Notes: a model not told the origin generated them from the letters alone. A stretch of DNA of 16,659 nucleotides from an uncultured Chlamydiae bacterium (GCA_903867585.1 CAIPRZ010000095.1:1-16659), one strand, 5' to 3'; numbered from the stretch's first letter, positions 8,447 through 15,325 are shown. Translations and numbers: made by a program.

Positions 8447-8500
8447 GTGTCAGTTATACAAAACTACATAATATCAAAAGGACAACACGAAGGAGTGCCT

Positions 8501-9550
8501 ATGACACCAGATACTGCTAAGAAAAAAGCTCTAGAATTAGCCGTCTCTCACATCCAAAAACAATTTGGTGATGGATCGATTATGACTCTTGGTAAACATT
8601 CACAAAGCCGAGAAATCAGTGTGATTGCAACAGGAGCTATTGCTCTTGATGCTGCGATCGGAATTGGAGGAGTGCCTAGAGGGCGAGTTGTTGAAATTTA
8701 CGGACCTGAATCATCAGGTAAATCAACCCTAGCACTTCATGTAGTCGCTAATGCTCAAAAGCAAGGAGGAATAGCTGCCTATATTGATGCAGAACACGCT
8801 CTTGATCCAGGTTATGCAAAAAAAATCGGGGTTAATTTGGATGAGCTCATGATTTGCCAGCCCGATTCTGGTGAAGAGGCTCTAAATATTGCTGAAACTC
8901 TTATCCGCTCTAATGCTATTGATGTGATTATTATCGACTCAGTAGCCGCTCTTGTTCCTAAAAATGAACTTGAAGGGGAAGTGGGAGATTCATTCATGGG
9001 GCTTCAAGCGCGCATGATGTCTCAGGCTTTAAGAAAACTAACAGCAGCTTTAGCAAGAAGCAATACCTGCGCTATTTTCATCAACCAAATCCGCGATAAA
9101 ATCGGGGTTATGTTTGGTAATCCAGAAACGACAACAGGAGGAAAAGCCCTTAAATTCTACGCCTCTTTACGTTTAGATATTCGCCGTATCGGGGGTATTA
9201 AAGGAGCTGATAATTCCGAAGTTGGAAACCGTGTTAAAGTTAAAATTGTTAAAAACAAATTAGCCCCTCCATTTAGAGTCGCTGAGTTTGACATTTTATT
9301 TAATGAAGGTATTTCTCGTATTGGCTCACTTCTAGATGTAGGAGTTGAGTGTGGTATTATTGATAAAAAAGGAACCTGGTTCAGTTTCGAAAATACCCGT
9401 CTTGGCCAAGGAAGAGAACAGGCTCGTGATGAGTTGAAGAAAAATCCTCAGCTTACCGATCTAATCGAAAAGAAAATCATGGACTACACTAAAGAAAAAG
9501 GGTTAACACCTGCTCTTGAAGAAGCTCCAGCAGAACTTTTAGAAACTTAA
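8501..9550 (+). CDS. recA: Recombinase RecA
   Basis: A 349-aa RecA, the strand-exchange ATPase of homologous recombination. From the chosen start, the Walker A motif G-P-E-S-S-G-K-S-T is at 68-76, with Walker B-type V-I-I-I-D-S-V-A-A-L and the N-Q-I-R-D-K-I-G segment downstream. The C-terminal domain ends in an acidic tail. I chose ATG 8501 over the in-frame GTG at 8447 because AAGGAG (8490-8495) lies 5 nt before it and the next residues (M-T-P-D-T-A-K-K-K-A-L-E) form a normal RecA N-terminus. The GTG would add 18 non-conserved residues without an SD site. The gene is monocistronic and closed by a strong terminator. Confidence 0.97.
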   Translation: MTPDTAKKKALELAVSHIQKQFGDGSIMTLGKHSQSREISVIATGAIALDAAIGIGGVPRGRVVEIYGPESSGKSTLALHVVANAQKQGGIAAYIDAEHALDPGYAKKIGVNLDELMICQPDSGEEALNIAETLIRSNAIDVIIIDSVAALVPKNELEGEVGDSFMGLQARMMSQALRKLTAALARSNTCAIFINQIRDKIGVMFGNPETTTGGKALKFYASLRLDIRRIGGIKGADNSEVGNRVKVKIVKNKLAPPFRVAEFDILFNEGISRIGSLLDVGVECGIIDKKGTWFSFENTRLGQGREQARDELKKNPQLTDLIEKKIMDYTKEKGLTPALEEAPAELLET

Positions 9551-9558
9551 AAAATATG

Positions 9559-9595
9559 ATAAAAGCTCCTCTATAGGGGGAGCTTTTATTTTTTT
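9559..9595 (+). terminator. Bidirectional terminator between recA and the polyprenyl synthase gene
   Basis: An 11-bp perfect stem (9559-9569 with 9579-9589) with a 9-nt loop is followed by T residues on the plus strand up to 9595, 8 nt after the recA stop. The stem contains the TAA stop of the minus-strand gene (9586-9588). Read on the minus strand, the hairpin is followed by CATATTTTTT, so it can serve both convergent genes. Confidence 0.92.
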
Positions 9596-10509
9596 AAGGC
9601 TCTTGTAGACGCTAAAAGCATATCCGTCATTTTAGCAAAAGAGGGCGTATAAAGTTTTAAACCTTTTAGCTTGTCAATAAGAAGGCTCATATGCTCTTCA
9701 AATAACGTAAAAGATCTTTCTACACCGACAAGTTTAGCCATGGAGAGGTTTTTAGGATGCTTATCATCTTGCATTAGATCATCAATATCATCAGCAATTT
9801 GAAAAGCCATACCTAAATGATAACCGAGTAACTCAACATCTTCGACAAGCGAAAGATCACCACCTCCAAAACAAAAACCAAAAACAAAAGCAACCTCAAA
9901 AAGAGTCACTGTTTTTTTCTCGATGATTTCTTTTACCGCCTCTAAAGTGGCAGCTGGTGGATATAAATCAAGATACTGACCCCCAGTAGCCCCTTTGATT
10001 CCAGAGCAATAGGAAGCCGATTCTAAAGCAATCATCCCAGCACGATTAGCATTTTCTGAAAAAGGAGATCCTGCTTGATGGAGCGCTAAAGTAGCTTTAT
10101 GAATTTTTTCAAAAGCCGCTGTAATAAGCGCGTAGCTTGAAAGTAGAGCTATAGTTTCGCCATACACTTTATGCACCGTTGGCTTACTACGTCTTTCATC
10201 ATCATTATCCATGCAAGGCAAATCATCGGCGATTAAAGAGGCTGTGTGGAAATACTCTAAAGCTAAAGCCGCTTCTGAGACGTCTAGGCCGTGACCTAAA
10301 GCTTCAGAGACCATCATGACAATAAGAGGTCTATAACGCTTGCCACCGTTAGTTAAAGCGTATTCACAGGCATCGCGCAAAGGGTTCTTCGATCCAAGAG
10401 AGGCTATACTTCGAGCAATGTCTTTTTCTATTTTATCTTTATGAAAAAAGAAATGGGACATTTCACTGACTTGTTCATCTTTAATTTTTTTCAAAACTTG
10501 CACGACCAT
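9586..10509 (-). CDS. ispA: Polyprenyl diphosphate synthase (farnesyl/geranylgeranyl type)
   Basis: A 307-aa short-chain trans-prenyltransferase that condenses isopentenyl diphosphate with allylic diphosphates to give C15 (or C20) products for longer isoprenoids. The first Asp-rich motif starts at D95-D96 with D101 (D-D-L-P-C-M-D), including the two-residue insertion typical of bacterial type II FPP synthases. The second is D-D-I-D-D at 240-244. G-G-K-R-Y-R-P at 55-61 binds diphosphate. Product length cannot be read safely: small residues (A-S) before the first motif could allow C20. The start at 10509 lacks a clear SD site, and M17 is an alternative. The gene follows the GlmU-like gene after 4 nt, probably cotranscribed. 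Confidence 0.88.
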   Translation of the reverse strand: MVVQVLKKIKDEQVSEMSHFFFHKDKIEKDIARSIASLGSKNPLRDACEYALTNGGKRYRPLIVMMVSEALGHGLDVSEAALALEYFHTASLIADDLPCMDNDDERRSKPTVHKVYGETIALLSSYALITAAFEKIHKATLALHQAGSPFSENANRAGMIALESASYCSGIKGATGGQYLDLYPPAATLEAVKEIIEKKTVTLFEVAFVFGFCFGGGDLSLVEDVELLGYHLGMAFQIADDIDDLMQDDKHPKNLSMAKLVGVERSFTLFEEHMSLLIDKLKGLKLYTPSFAKMTDMLLASTRALKK

Positions 10510-10513
10510 AATT

Positions 10514-11155
10514 TTATTTTATCCTTTCAAAAAAACCTTTAACACCAGTCAAAGGGGGAACTTGAGCCTCTTGGGCTATAATACAACCGGGGCTTAAAAC
10601 AGCCTGACATCCTACTTGGGCCCCTTGCCCAATGAAAGCTCCCATTTTTCTATGCTCGGTTTGGAGTCTGTGGGAAAAGGTGCGAATAATGATATTTTTT
10701 TTATCAAAACGTAAATTAGCACACGTAGCCCCAGCTCCTAGCTGAACCTCTTTTCCTAAAACGGAGTTGCCCACGTAATTGAAATGGGCTGCTGTGGCGC
10801 CTGCAAAAAAAATGGAGTGCTTTATTTCTGAAGCATGTCCAATCACACAGCCATCTTCAATAAAAAGAGGACCTCGCAGATAGGCTGCATGTTTTATTTT
10901 AACGTTATTACCTATGTAAACAGCTCCCTCAATCAGAACATTGGGGCCAATTTCTGAGTTTTTTCCCAAATAAAGTTTTGAAGGATCGTTTACAGACGCT
11001 TTAGGATCTAAGGCTCCTTGGAGTGTTCCCAAAGGGAGAGATTCTAAAAAAGCGGGAAGCTTTTCTAACATTTGCCAAGGATACTCAACTTCATCAAATA
11101 AAGATTTAAGAGTGCTTTCTGGTTTACCAAAAAAATCTTGGAAATCATTATTCAT
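10514..11155 (-). CDS. GlmU-like left-handed beta-helix (hexapeptide-repeat) protein
   Basis: A 213-aa protein, mostly hexapeptide repeats (I/V-G-x4 turns from ~60 to 200) that should form a left-handed beta-helix trimer. H-F-N-Y-V-G-N-S-V-L-G followed by L-G-A-G-A-T-C-A-N-L is typical of GlmU-type acyltransferase or sugar-nucleotidyltransferase C-terminal halves. There is no N-terminal nucleotidyltransferase domain, so it cannot be a full bifunctional GlmU. Chlamydial genomes annotate a similar short glmU-like gene next to ispA, which agrees with the order here. Acetyltransferase activity toward glucosamine phosphate is possible but not shown; the substrate is inferred only. The gene is first of a probable two-gene unit with the prenyl synthase. 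Confidence 0.8.
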   Translation of the reverse strand: MNNDFQDFFGKPESTLKSLFDEVEYPWQMLEKLPAFLESLPLGTLQGALDPKASVNDPSKLYLGKNSEIGPNVLIEGAVYIGNNVKIKHAAYLRGPLFIEDGCVIGHASEIKHSIFFAGATAAHFNYVGNSVLGKEVQLGAGATCANLRFDKKNIIIRTFSHRLQTEHRKMGAFIGQGAQVGCQAVLSPGCIIAQEAQVPPLTGVKGFFERIK

Positions 11156-11394
11156 GAATTTTTTGCCCTGAGCTTAAAATTTATAGATTAATTCTACTCC
11201 AGTAGCTATGGCTTTTTCTAGTTAAATTAATATCATTATATAAAATAGGGATATTAGTTATTAGGCGGTGTGGAAATGTTCAAAAGTATGCTAATATTAG
11301 AGAGACAATTTCTTGTTCACACCCTTTTCAAAACTAGTTCAAAAAGGACACGGGGTGTTCACAAAAGTTAACAAAATAGGGTTTTGATCATCTC
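11156..11394. promoter_or_regulatory. Divergent intergenic region with TGTTCAC repeats and a TATAAT box
   Basis: A 239-bp gap without a gene. On the minus strand a perfect TATAAT (11240-11235), in an AT-rich setting without a good -35, could serve the GlmU-like gene. On the plus side TGTTCA occurs at 11277 (as TGTTCAAAAGT), 11314-11320 and 11356, the last within TGTTCACA-AA-AGTTAACA (11356-11373), an imperfect dyad just before the methyltransferase start. This may be an operator cluster or may be chance. Confidence 0.3.
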
Positions 11395-12516
11395 GTGGAC
11401 AGCTTATCAACACAATTTCCCACATCTTGTCCTCTTTTTAAAAAAAACCTTTGCTGTGCCACTGGAGATTATCAAGAAGCTTTAGATGGTGTCAAAAAAT
11501 TTCTTAAAAGTTTCGGTTTTCAAAATGAATTTGCATTTCATAAAGTAAACCCCAATGGATTTCGGCTTAAAGCTAAACTGGCCGCTAGGGGAACTTATCA
11601 AAATCCATCGATAGGCATTTTTAAATCAGGGACCCATGAAATCATCGACATGGAATCATGCTTACTTCATCACCCTTTAATTAATCAATTCATACACGTT
11701 TTGAAAGAGGGGCTAAGAACCCTAAAAATAGCCCCCTATGATGAAAAGAAGCATCAAGGCACCCTCCGGTATGTTCAGGTCCTTGTAAACGATCAAGGGG
11801 CATTACAGGTGGTTTTAGTTTTGAACAAGGAGCTTGAATATATTGACGAGCTTACAGCCTTGTTAAAAGCTAAAATTCCTATTGTTTCAATCTGGGTCAA
11901 TTATCAAAGAAATGTTACCAATACCATTTTTGGAAATGAGTGGAAGCCTCTTTTTTTAGATAAATATCTTTGTTATAAAATCTGCAATACAAGCATTTTT
12001 TTTCATCCTGGAAGCTTTTGTCAGGCCAATCTTTTAGCTTTTGAAGCTCTTATAAAAGATACCCAAAAACATTTACAAAGTGGTGAAAAAATCCTAGATC
12101 TTTATTCAGGCGTGGGTCTTTTTGGGGTTATTTTAAGAGATAAATTTAAAAAAGTTATATTTGCTGAAAGTAATCCTTATTCTTTAGAAAGTTTTAAACA
12201 TATTTGTGTTTCTAACGATTTAGATTTGACAAATTTTTATGTGCAAGATGCCAAAGAGGTTTTACAAAAACATTTAGATGCAGATTGCGTGATTGTTGAT
12301 CCTCCAAGAAAAGGACTTCATCCAGATATTAAGAACTTGCTTCAGGAATTAAAACAGGGCGCTAATTTAGTTTACATCTCTTGTGGTTATGAAAGTTTTA
12401 TAAGAGATGCAAAACAGCTTTTAGAATCTGGTTATATACTTGATTTCATAAAAGGTTATGAATTTTTTCCAGGTTCTAAAGAAATCGAAATTTTGAGTGT
12501 TTTTAAAAAAATCTGA
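11395..12516 (+). CDS. TrmA-family (RlmC/RlmD-like) RNA uracil-C5 methyltransferase
   Basis: A 373-aa SAM-dependent RNA m5U methyltransferase. Motifs: F-F-H-P-G-S-F-C-Q-A-N at 202-212, SAM-binding D-L-Y-S-G-V-G-L-F-G at 235-244, D-P-P-R-K-G at 302-307, nucleophile C330 in Y-I-S-C-G-Y, and a C-terminal E363 or E365 as candidate base. It has no TRAM domain, and length and layout are closest to E. coli RlmC (23S rRNA U747). The Fe-S cysteines are unusual: C12 and C20 keep the RlmC spacing, but the third is C21, directly adjacent, instead of two residues later; C89 fits the fourth. The start is GTG, the only start codon after an in-frame stop at 11377-11379. The TGA stop (12514-12516) lies inside the convergent tRNA-Pro gene. 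Target position is inferred only. Confidence 0.87.
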   Translation: MDSLSTQFPTSCPLFKKNLCCATGDYQEALDGVKKFLKSFGFQNEFAFHKVNPNGFRLKAKLAARGTYQNPSIGIFKSGTHEIIDMESCLLHHPLINQFIHVLKEGLRTLKIAPYDEKKHQGTLRYVQVLVNDQGALQVVLVLNKELEYIDELTALLKAKIPIVSIWVNYQRNVTNTIFGNEWKPLFLDKYLCYKICNTSIFFHPGSFCQANLLAFEALIKDTQKHLQSGEKILDLYSGVGLFGVILRDKFKKVIFAESNPYSLESFKHICVSNDLDLTNFYVQDAKEVLQKHLDADCVIVDPPRKGLHPDIKNLLQELKQGANLVYISCGYESFIRDAKQLLESGYILDFIKGYEFFPGSKEIEILSVFKKI

Positions 12517-12586
12517 GTGGGAGGATTCGAACCTCCGACCTCTTGCACCCCATGCAAGCGCGCTAGCCAAGCTGCGCTACACCCAG
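12512..12586 (-). tRNA. tRNA-Pro (anticodon GGG)
   Basis: A 75-nt cloverleaf on the minus strand. The 7-bp acceptor stem pairs CTGGGTG (12586-12580) with CACTCAG (12519-12513), with one G-U pair. The D stem is GCGC/GCGC, the anticodon stem CTTGC/GCAAG with loop ATGGGGT (anticodon GGG), and the T arm GGAGG-TTCGAAT-CCTCC. The discriminator A is at 12512. CCA is not encoded. The 5' end is 6 nt behind the stop of the 84-aa gene, so both are probably cotranscribed. The 3' end overlaps the stop codon of the convergent methyltransferase gene. Confidence 0.96.
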
Positions 12587-12592
12587 ATAAAA

Positions 12593-12847
12593 TTAGATGT
12601 GTACGAGACCTTCAAATTGAAAGTCGGCCTTTTGGAATTCATCGACACCAATTCTGGCGCATGATTCGATAATTTTTTCAAGAGTGTCGCCAGGATGAAC
12701 TTCAGCAGCAGCAATATCAACAGCAATAGATGCTGAAAACGTTACACCCGCTCTGATACCAGTGACTTTGAAATTGGCGTACATTGATTCTTTTTTACGA
12801 GTTACGTTTTTGAAGCGAACAAGATTGTTTTCACTTAAATCACTCAT
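12593..12847 (-). CDS. Conserved-looking 84-aa protein of unknown function
   Basis: I do not recognise this protein. It is 84 aa, soluble, without signal peptide or membrane segment. It looks like a compact alpha/beta domain: a mixed N-terminal part with basic residues (R-K-K near 17-19), a strand-like stretch (F-S-A-S-I-A-V-D-I at ~37-45) and an amphipathic helix (D-T-L-E-K-I-I-E-S-C near 54-63). Coding status is supported by an AAGG Shine-Dalgarno sequence ~6 nt before the ATG, a strong upstream promoter and a leader of ordinary length (~25 nt). It sits directly in front of tRNA-Pro with a 6-nt gap. That position suggests steady expression but says nothing definite about function. Confidence 0.8.
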   Translation of the reverse strand: MSDLSENNLVRFKNVTRKKESMYANFKVTGIRAGVTFSASIAVDIAAAEVHPGDTLEKIIESCARIGVDEFQKADFQFEGLVHI

Positions 12848-12879
12848 AATGGCCTTTATTTCAGTTATGGACCCTTAAA

Positions 12880-12909
12880 ACTATAGCTTCATAGATAAAA
12901 TGCTGTCAA
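12880..12909 (-). promoter_or_regulatory. Strong sigma-66/sigma-70-type promoter for the 84-aa gene and tRNA-Pro
   Basis: On the minus strand, a perfect TTGACA (12909-12904) is followed after 18 bp by TATAGT (12885-12880, 5/6). The predicted start is near 12873, about 25 nt before the ATG at 12847. This is the best promoter match in the window and probably drives the tRNA as well. Confidence 0.75.
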
Positions 12910-12977
12910 GGTAAGGGGTAATTTAATGGATTAATATTCAGTTTAAATTAGTGAGAAAATAGTCTAAAATAGAGATT

Positions 12978-13709
12978 ATGTATAAATATTTACCTCATTT
13001 AGCAACCGATTGGTTACAGCTTATTCAGCCCCGTTTATCTAACGATTTTTTTTTAAAAATGGATCAAGCTTTGACTCAGGGTGAGAAAATTATTTACCCA
13101 AGTTCAGGGGATGTTTTTAGAGCTTTTGCTATAACAAGCGTAGAAGAGGTTAAAGTAGTTCTACTCGGCCAAGATCCTTATCATGGAGCCGGTGAGGCTT
13201 GTGGGCTTGCTTTTGGCGTAAAAGATTTGATTAAATGGCCGCCGAGTTTAAAAAATTTAGCTAAAGAACTTGAGTCTGATCTTGGTGAGTTTTTAGATTC
13301 CAGTGAGCTTGTATCTTGGGCAAAACAAGGCGTTTTGCTCCTCAACCGGACGCTCACTGTTTTTAAAGATGAACCTTTATCCCATAAAGACATGGGGTGG
13401 GATGCATTTTTAGAAGCGGTTCTAAAAAGTCTTATAGATCTTAAAAAACCTCTTATTTTTATCAGTCTTGGTAAGGAATCGGAAAAATTATTGAGCGTGT
13501 ACAAAGATTTAGCCCATCATAAAATAAAGTTTTTACACTATGTACACCCATCACCCCTATCCGCTCATAGAGGGTTTTTTGGATCAAAAATGTATTCCAA
13601 CATCAATCAAGCTTTAATAGAGCTTGGTCTTAAACCGATTAAATTCGGCTCTAACGCCCAAATGTGCTTTTCTATTTCTGAAATAACCTCTTCTGATGAG
13701 GGTAAATAG
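12978..13709 (+). CDS. ung: Uracil-DNA glycosylase (family 1)
   Basis: A 243-aa enzyme that removes uracil from DNA as the first step of base excision repair. The water-activating D66 lies in G-Q-D-P-Y-H-G (64-70), with Y68 excluding thymine. L-L-L-N is at 120-123. H190 in H-P-S-P-L-S-A-H-R-G-F-F-G (190-202) completes the active site and intercalation loop. The usual G-Q-A-H-G-L is G-E-A-C-G-L here (72-77), a mild departure. The last ~20 residues, after I-E-L-G-L-K-P-I, go beyond the usual end of Ung. They come from the 103-bp stretch that overlaps the dapA-family gene on the other strand, so they may be non-essential. No terminator lies between the two convergent genes. Confidence 0.96.
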   Translation: MYKYLPHLATDWLQLIQPRLSNDFFLKMDQALTQGEKIIYPSSGDVFRAFAITSVEEVKVVLLGQDPYHGAGEACGLAFGVKDLIKWPPSLKNLAKELESDLGEFLDSSELVSWAKQGVLLLNRTLTVFKDEPLSHKDMGWDAFLEAVLKSLIDLKKPLIFISLGKESEKLLSVYKDLAHHKIKFLHYVHPSPLSAHRGFFGSKMYSNINQALIELGLKPIKFGSNAQMCFSISEITSSDEGK

Positions 13710-14494
13710 GGAAGTTTTAAGTGGTTAGATATAACGCCGCATAAAGAAAGGGCCCCTTTAATCCCTTGAGGATTAGGGTCTATAAAAAGAGCTTCGATAA
13801 GACTTTGTATTTGAGAAAAAATCCCTAGAGCTTTTTTGGGGTCTATTGGAAATAGATCAAGGATCTTTTTTACAGCTTCTGGAATCAAATTGGAAGCGAC
13901 CGAGATCACCCCTTGAGCCCCTAAACTTAGGTGTGGTAATAACAAAGCATCATCTCCAGAATAAATCTTGTATTTAGGGGCAAGTTTCAGCATCACCTGA
14001 CAGCCGCCGCTGGCATCTTTCAGCCCTAAACAGTGGGGTAAATTCAGGATGTCTTCTAATACATTAAGACTGGGCTGGCAACCTGTTCGCCCTGGATGAA
14101 GATAAACAATAAAAGGGATTTTTTCTTGGCTTAAGGCTTTATAATGAGCGTAAAGACCTTGCGCTGAAGGCCTTATATAAGGTGGTGTTACAACCATAAA
14201 TTGCTTGATGGGGTACTTGGAGCAAGCGTCAATAAATTGTAGCATCTCGATGGTTGAACTTTTCCCACACCCTACTGTGATTGGAAGCTGGTCATTAATA
14301 TAGCTAAATACATAATCTAATAGGTGAATTTTTTCTTGAAAGTTCATGAGTTCAGCCTCCCCTGTTGTTCCCAAGACAACAAGGCCTGACACCTCAGATT
14401 TTATTTGGTGGTCTAAAAGGGCGTTTAAAGAGGAGAAATCTAGGGTTTTTTCTTGAGTAAAAGGGGTGACAAGGGCTGTTAAAAGATCGGCCAT
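13607..14494 (-). CDS. dapA: DapA-family aldolase (4-hydroxy-tetrahydrodipicolinate synthase type)
   Basis: A 295-aa (beta/alpha)8 class I aldolase. All residues needed for DapA chemistry are in register: Schiff-base K159 (L-K-D-A-S-G), triad T44, Y106 and Y131, and carboxylate-binding R136. DapA joins pyruvate and aspartate semialdehyde in the lysine/meso-diaminopimelate pathway, which chlamydiae need for peptidoglycan. The usual Y-N-V-P-x-R-T-G reads Y-L-H-P-G-R-T-G (131-138), so a relative such as a 2-keto-3-deoxy-sugar or N-acetylneuraminate-type aldolase cannot be excluded. R136 favours DapA. No other lysine-pathway gene is nearby. The C-terminus overlaps ung by 103 bp; the natural end for the family is near residue ~285, so the overlap lengthens both proteins only a little. 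Confidence 0.85.
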   Translation of the reverse strand: MADLLTALVTPFTQEKTLDFSSLNALLDHQIKSEVSGLVVLGTTGEAELMNFQEKIHLLDYVFSYINDQLPITVGCGKSSTIEMLQFIDACSKYPIKQFMVVTPPYIRPSAQGLYAHYKALSQEKIPFIVYLHPGRTGCQPSLNVLEDILNLPHCLGLKDASGGCQVMLKLAPKYKIYSGDDALLLPHLSLGAQGVISVASNLIPEAVKKILDLFPIDPKKALGIFSQIQSLIEALFIDPNPQGIKGALSLCGVISNHLKLPYLPSSEEVISEIEKHIWALEPNLIGLRPSSIKA

Positions 14495-14688
14495 AAAATA
14501 GATCTGTTGTGTGTGAAAAGACTTAAATCAAAGTCTAAAAGATCTGAGGTAAAAAATAATAGAATTAAGAACTCCTAGGAATGAAATTATATCCTTAGAA
14601 TTTTTATTATTAAAAATAATACTTTACTTTAATAACTTTTAATATAAATTAAAGTTATAAGTTAATGACAATATAATAGGTAATTTTT
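14495..14688. promoter_or_regulatory. Divergent AT-rich region: candidate dapA -10 box, leader dyad, and TATAAT before the membrane-protein gene
   Basis: A 194-bp gap. On the minus strand TATAAT (14591-14586), with a weak TTTAAT 17 bp upstream, would give dapA a leader of ~85 nt. That leader contains a 6-bp dyad (14519-14524 with 14531-14536) followed by TTTT, possibly a weak attenuator-like hairpin. On the plus strand TATAAT at 14672-14677 lies only 11 bp before the ATG at 14689. Used as a promoter it would give an almost leaderless mRNA, so the assignment is uncertain. Confidence 0.35.
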
Positions 14689-14937
14689 ATGAAACTTAAT
14701 ATTAAAGCTTTTTCAAGAGCTCTTGGTTTAGTGTGGGGCTTTCTTCTAATGATCATTTCGCTATCAGCGAGCATGGGATTTCAAGTTGGCATGGTAGAAG
14801 TACTTAAAAGCTCATACCCAGGGATGGAATCCTCTTTTATGGGTAGTATCATCGCTTTTGCTTGGGGATTTGTTGCAGGATCTGTAACAGGAGCAGCTTT
14901 GGCCTATTTCTATAACCGATCAGTAGGCAAAAAGTAA
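14689..14937 (+). CDS. Small two-helix membrane protein (holin-like family)
   Basis: An 82-aa protein with two predicted transmembrane helices, at about 11-33 and 52-75, joined by a short loop containing S-S-Y-P-G-M (41-46). Charges are basic at the N-terminus (K2, K6, R10) and at the C-terminus (R77, K81, K82), so both ends should face the cytoplasm. Its appearance (M-K-L-N-x-K-A-F start, W-G in each helix, Y-P-G loop) resembles small chromosomal proteins that databases label bacteriophage holin. No phage genes are near, so a lytic role is unlikely; function is unknown. The 3' end overlaps the convergent gene at 14920-15321 by 18 bp, with no terminator between them. Confidence 0.78.
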   Translation: MKLNIKAFSRALGLVWGFLLMIISLSASMGFQVGMVEVLKSSYPGMESSFMGSIIAFAWGFVAGSVTGAALAYFYNRSVGKK

Positions 14938-15321
14938 GTTCTGATTGAAACATTTTGAGGGGCTTTGCCGGCTTAGCTCGCGCAGGGTCTCTCTCCATTC
15001 TTTAGCTTCAAAGGCTAATCTTTCAAATAAATTTTTGAATTCAATAAAGCCTGAAGGGGTTTTTACAGCCGTCTTTAGAAGAATTTTATTATCTTCTATT
15101 TTGAGCTGAGGACCTAAAGTCTGAAAAGATTGTAAATTACAGGAAAACAGGCATTCAGCCACTTTGGAAGGAATTTTACCCTGAAAAGTCATCAAATTTA
15201 TTGATAGTAGCCAAACCCCATTTTTAGGGCTTTCAACAATAAATTCTTCCTCATCGTGCCAAAATTTAGCTTTTTTATTGCGTGTAATTTCAGCAAATAA
15301 TATTAAATAGTGTTGGTACAT
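14920..15321 (-). CDS. Candidate type III secretion chaperone (CesT/SycE-like)
   Basis: A 133-aa soluble protein without signal peptide or membrane segment. Size and pattern fit class I type III secretion chaperones: an N-terminal helix, beta strands (F-I-V-E-S and V-W-L-L-S-I-N at ~27-43), a helix with C-L-F-S-C-N-L (58-64), a strand pair Q-L-K-I-E-D then I-L-L-K-T-A-V (~72-86), and a long C-terminal amphipathic helix (F-K-N-L-F-E-R-L-A-F-E-A-K-E-W). These chaperones have little sequence identity, so the call rests on layout. Chlamydiae encode many of them. An AGGG Shine-Dalgarno sequence lies 5 nt before the ATG. No effector gene is adjacent unless the exported peptide next door is relevant. 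It could equally be an unrelated small protein. Confidence 0.7.
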   Translation of the reverse strand: MYQHYLILFAEITRNKKAKFWHDEEEFIVESPKNGVWLLSINLMTFQGKIPSKVAECLFSCNLQSFQTLGPQLKIEDNKILLKTAVKTPSGFIEFKNLFERLAFEAKEWRETLRELSRQSPSKCFNQNLLFAY

Positions 15322-15325
15322 AAAA

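Noticed and set aside
8447..8500. GTG start for recA 18 codons upstream
   Set aside because: No Shine-Dalgarno sequence precedes it, while ATG 8501 has AAGGAG at 5 nt and begins a normal RecA N-terminus.
10514..11155. Full bifunctional GlmU
   Set aside because: The N-terminal nucleotidyltransferase domain is absent; 213 aa hold only a short lead-in and the beta-helix.
12512..12586. tRNA-Pro as an integration site
   Set aside because: No direct repeat of the tRNA 3' end and no integrase gene in the window; neighbours are ordinary chromosomal genes.
13181..13504. A 107-aa minus-strand frame opposite ung
   Set aside because: It lies wholly antisense to a conserved enzyme, is Ser/Lys-rich without a recognisable motif, and is a by-product of ung codon use.
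14689..14937. Prophage remnant suggested by the holin-like protein
   Set aside because: No other phage gene, integrase, att-like repeat at the tRNA, or change in base composition is visible.
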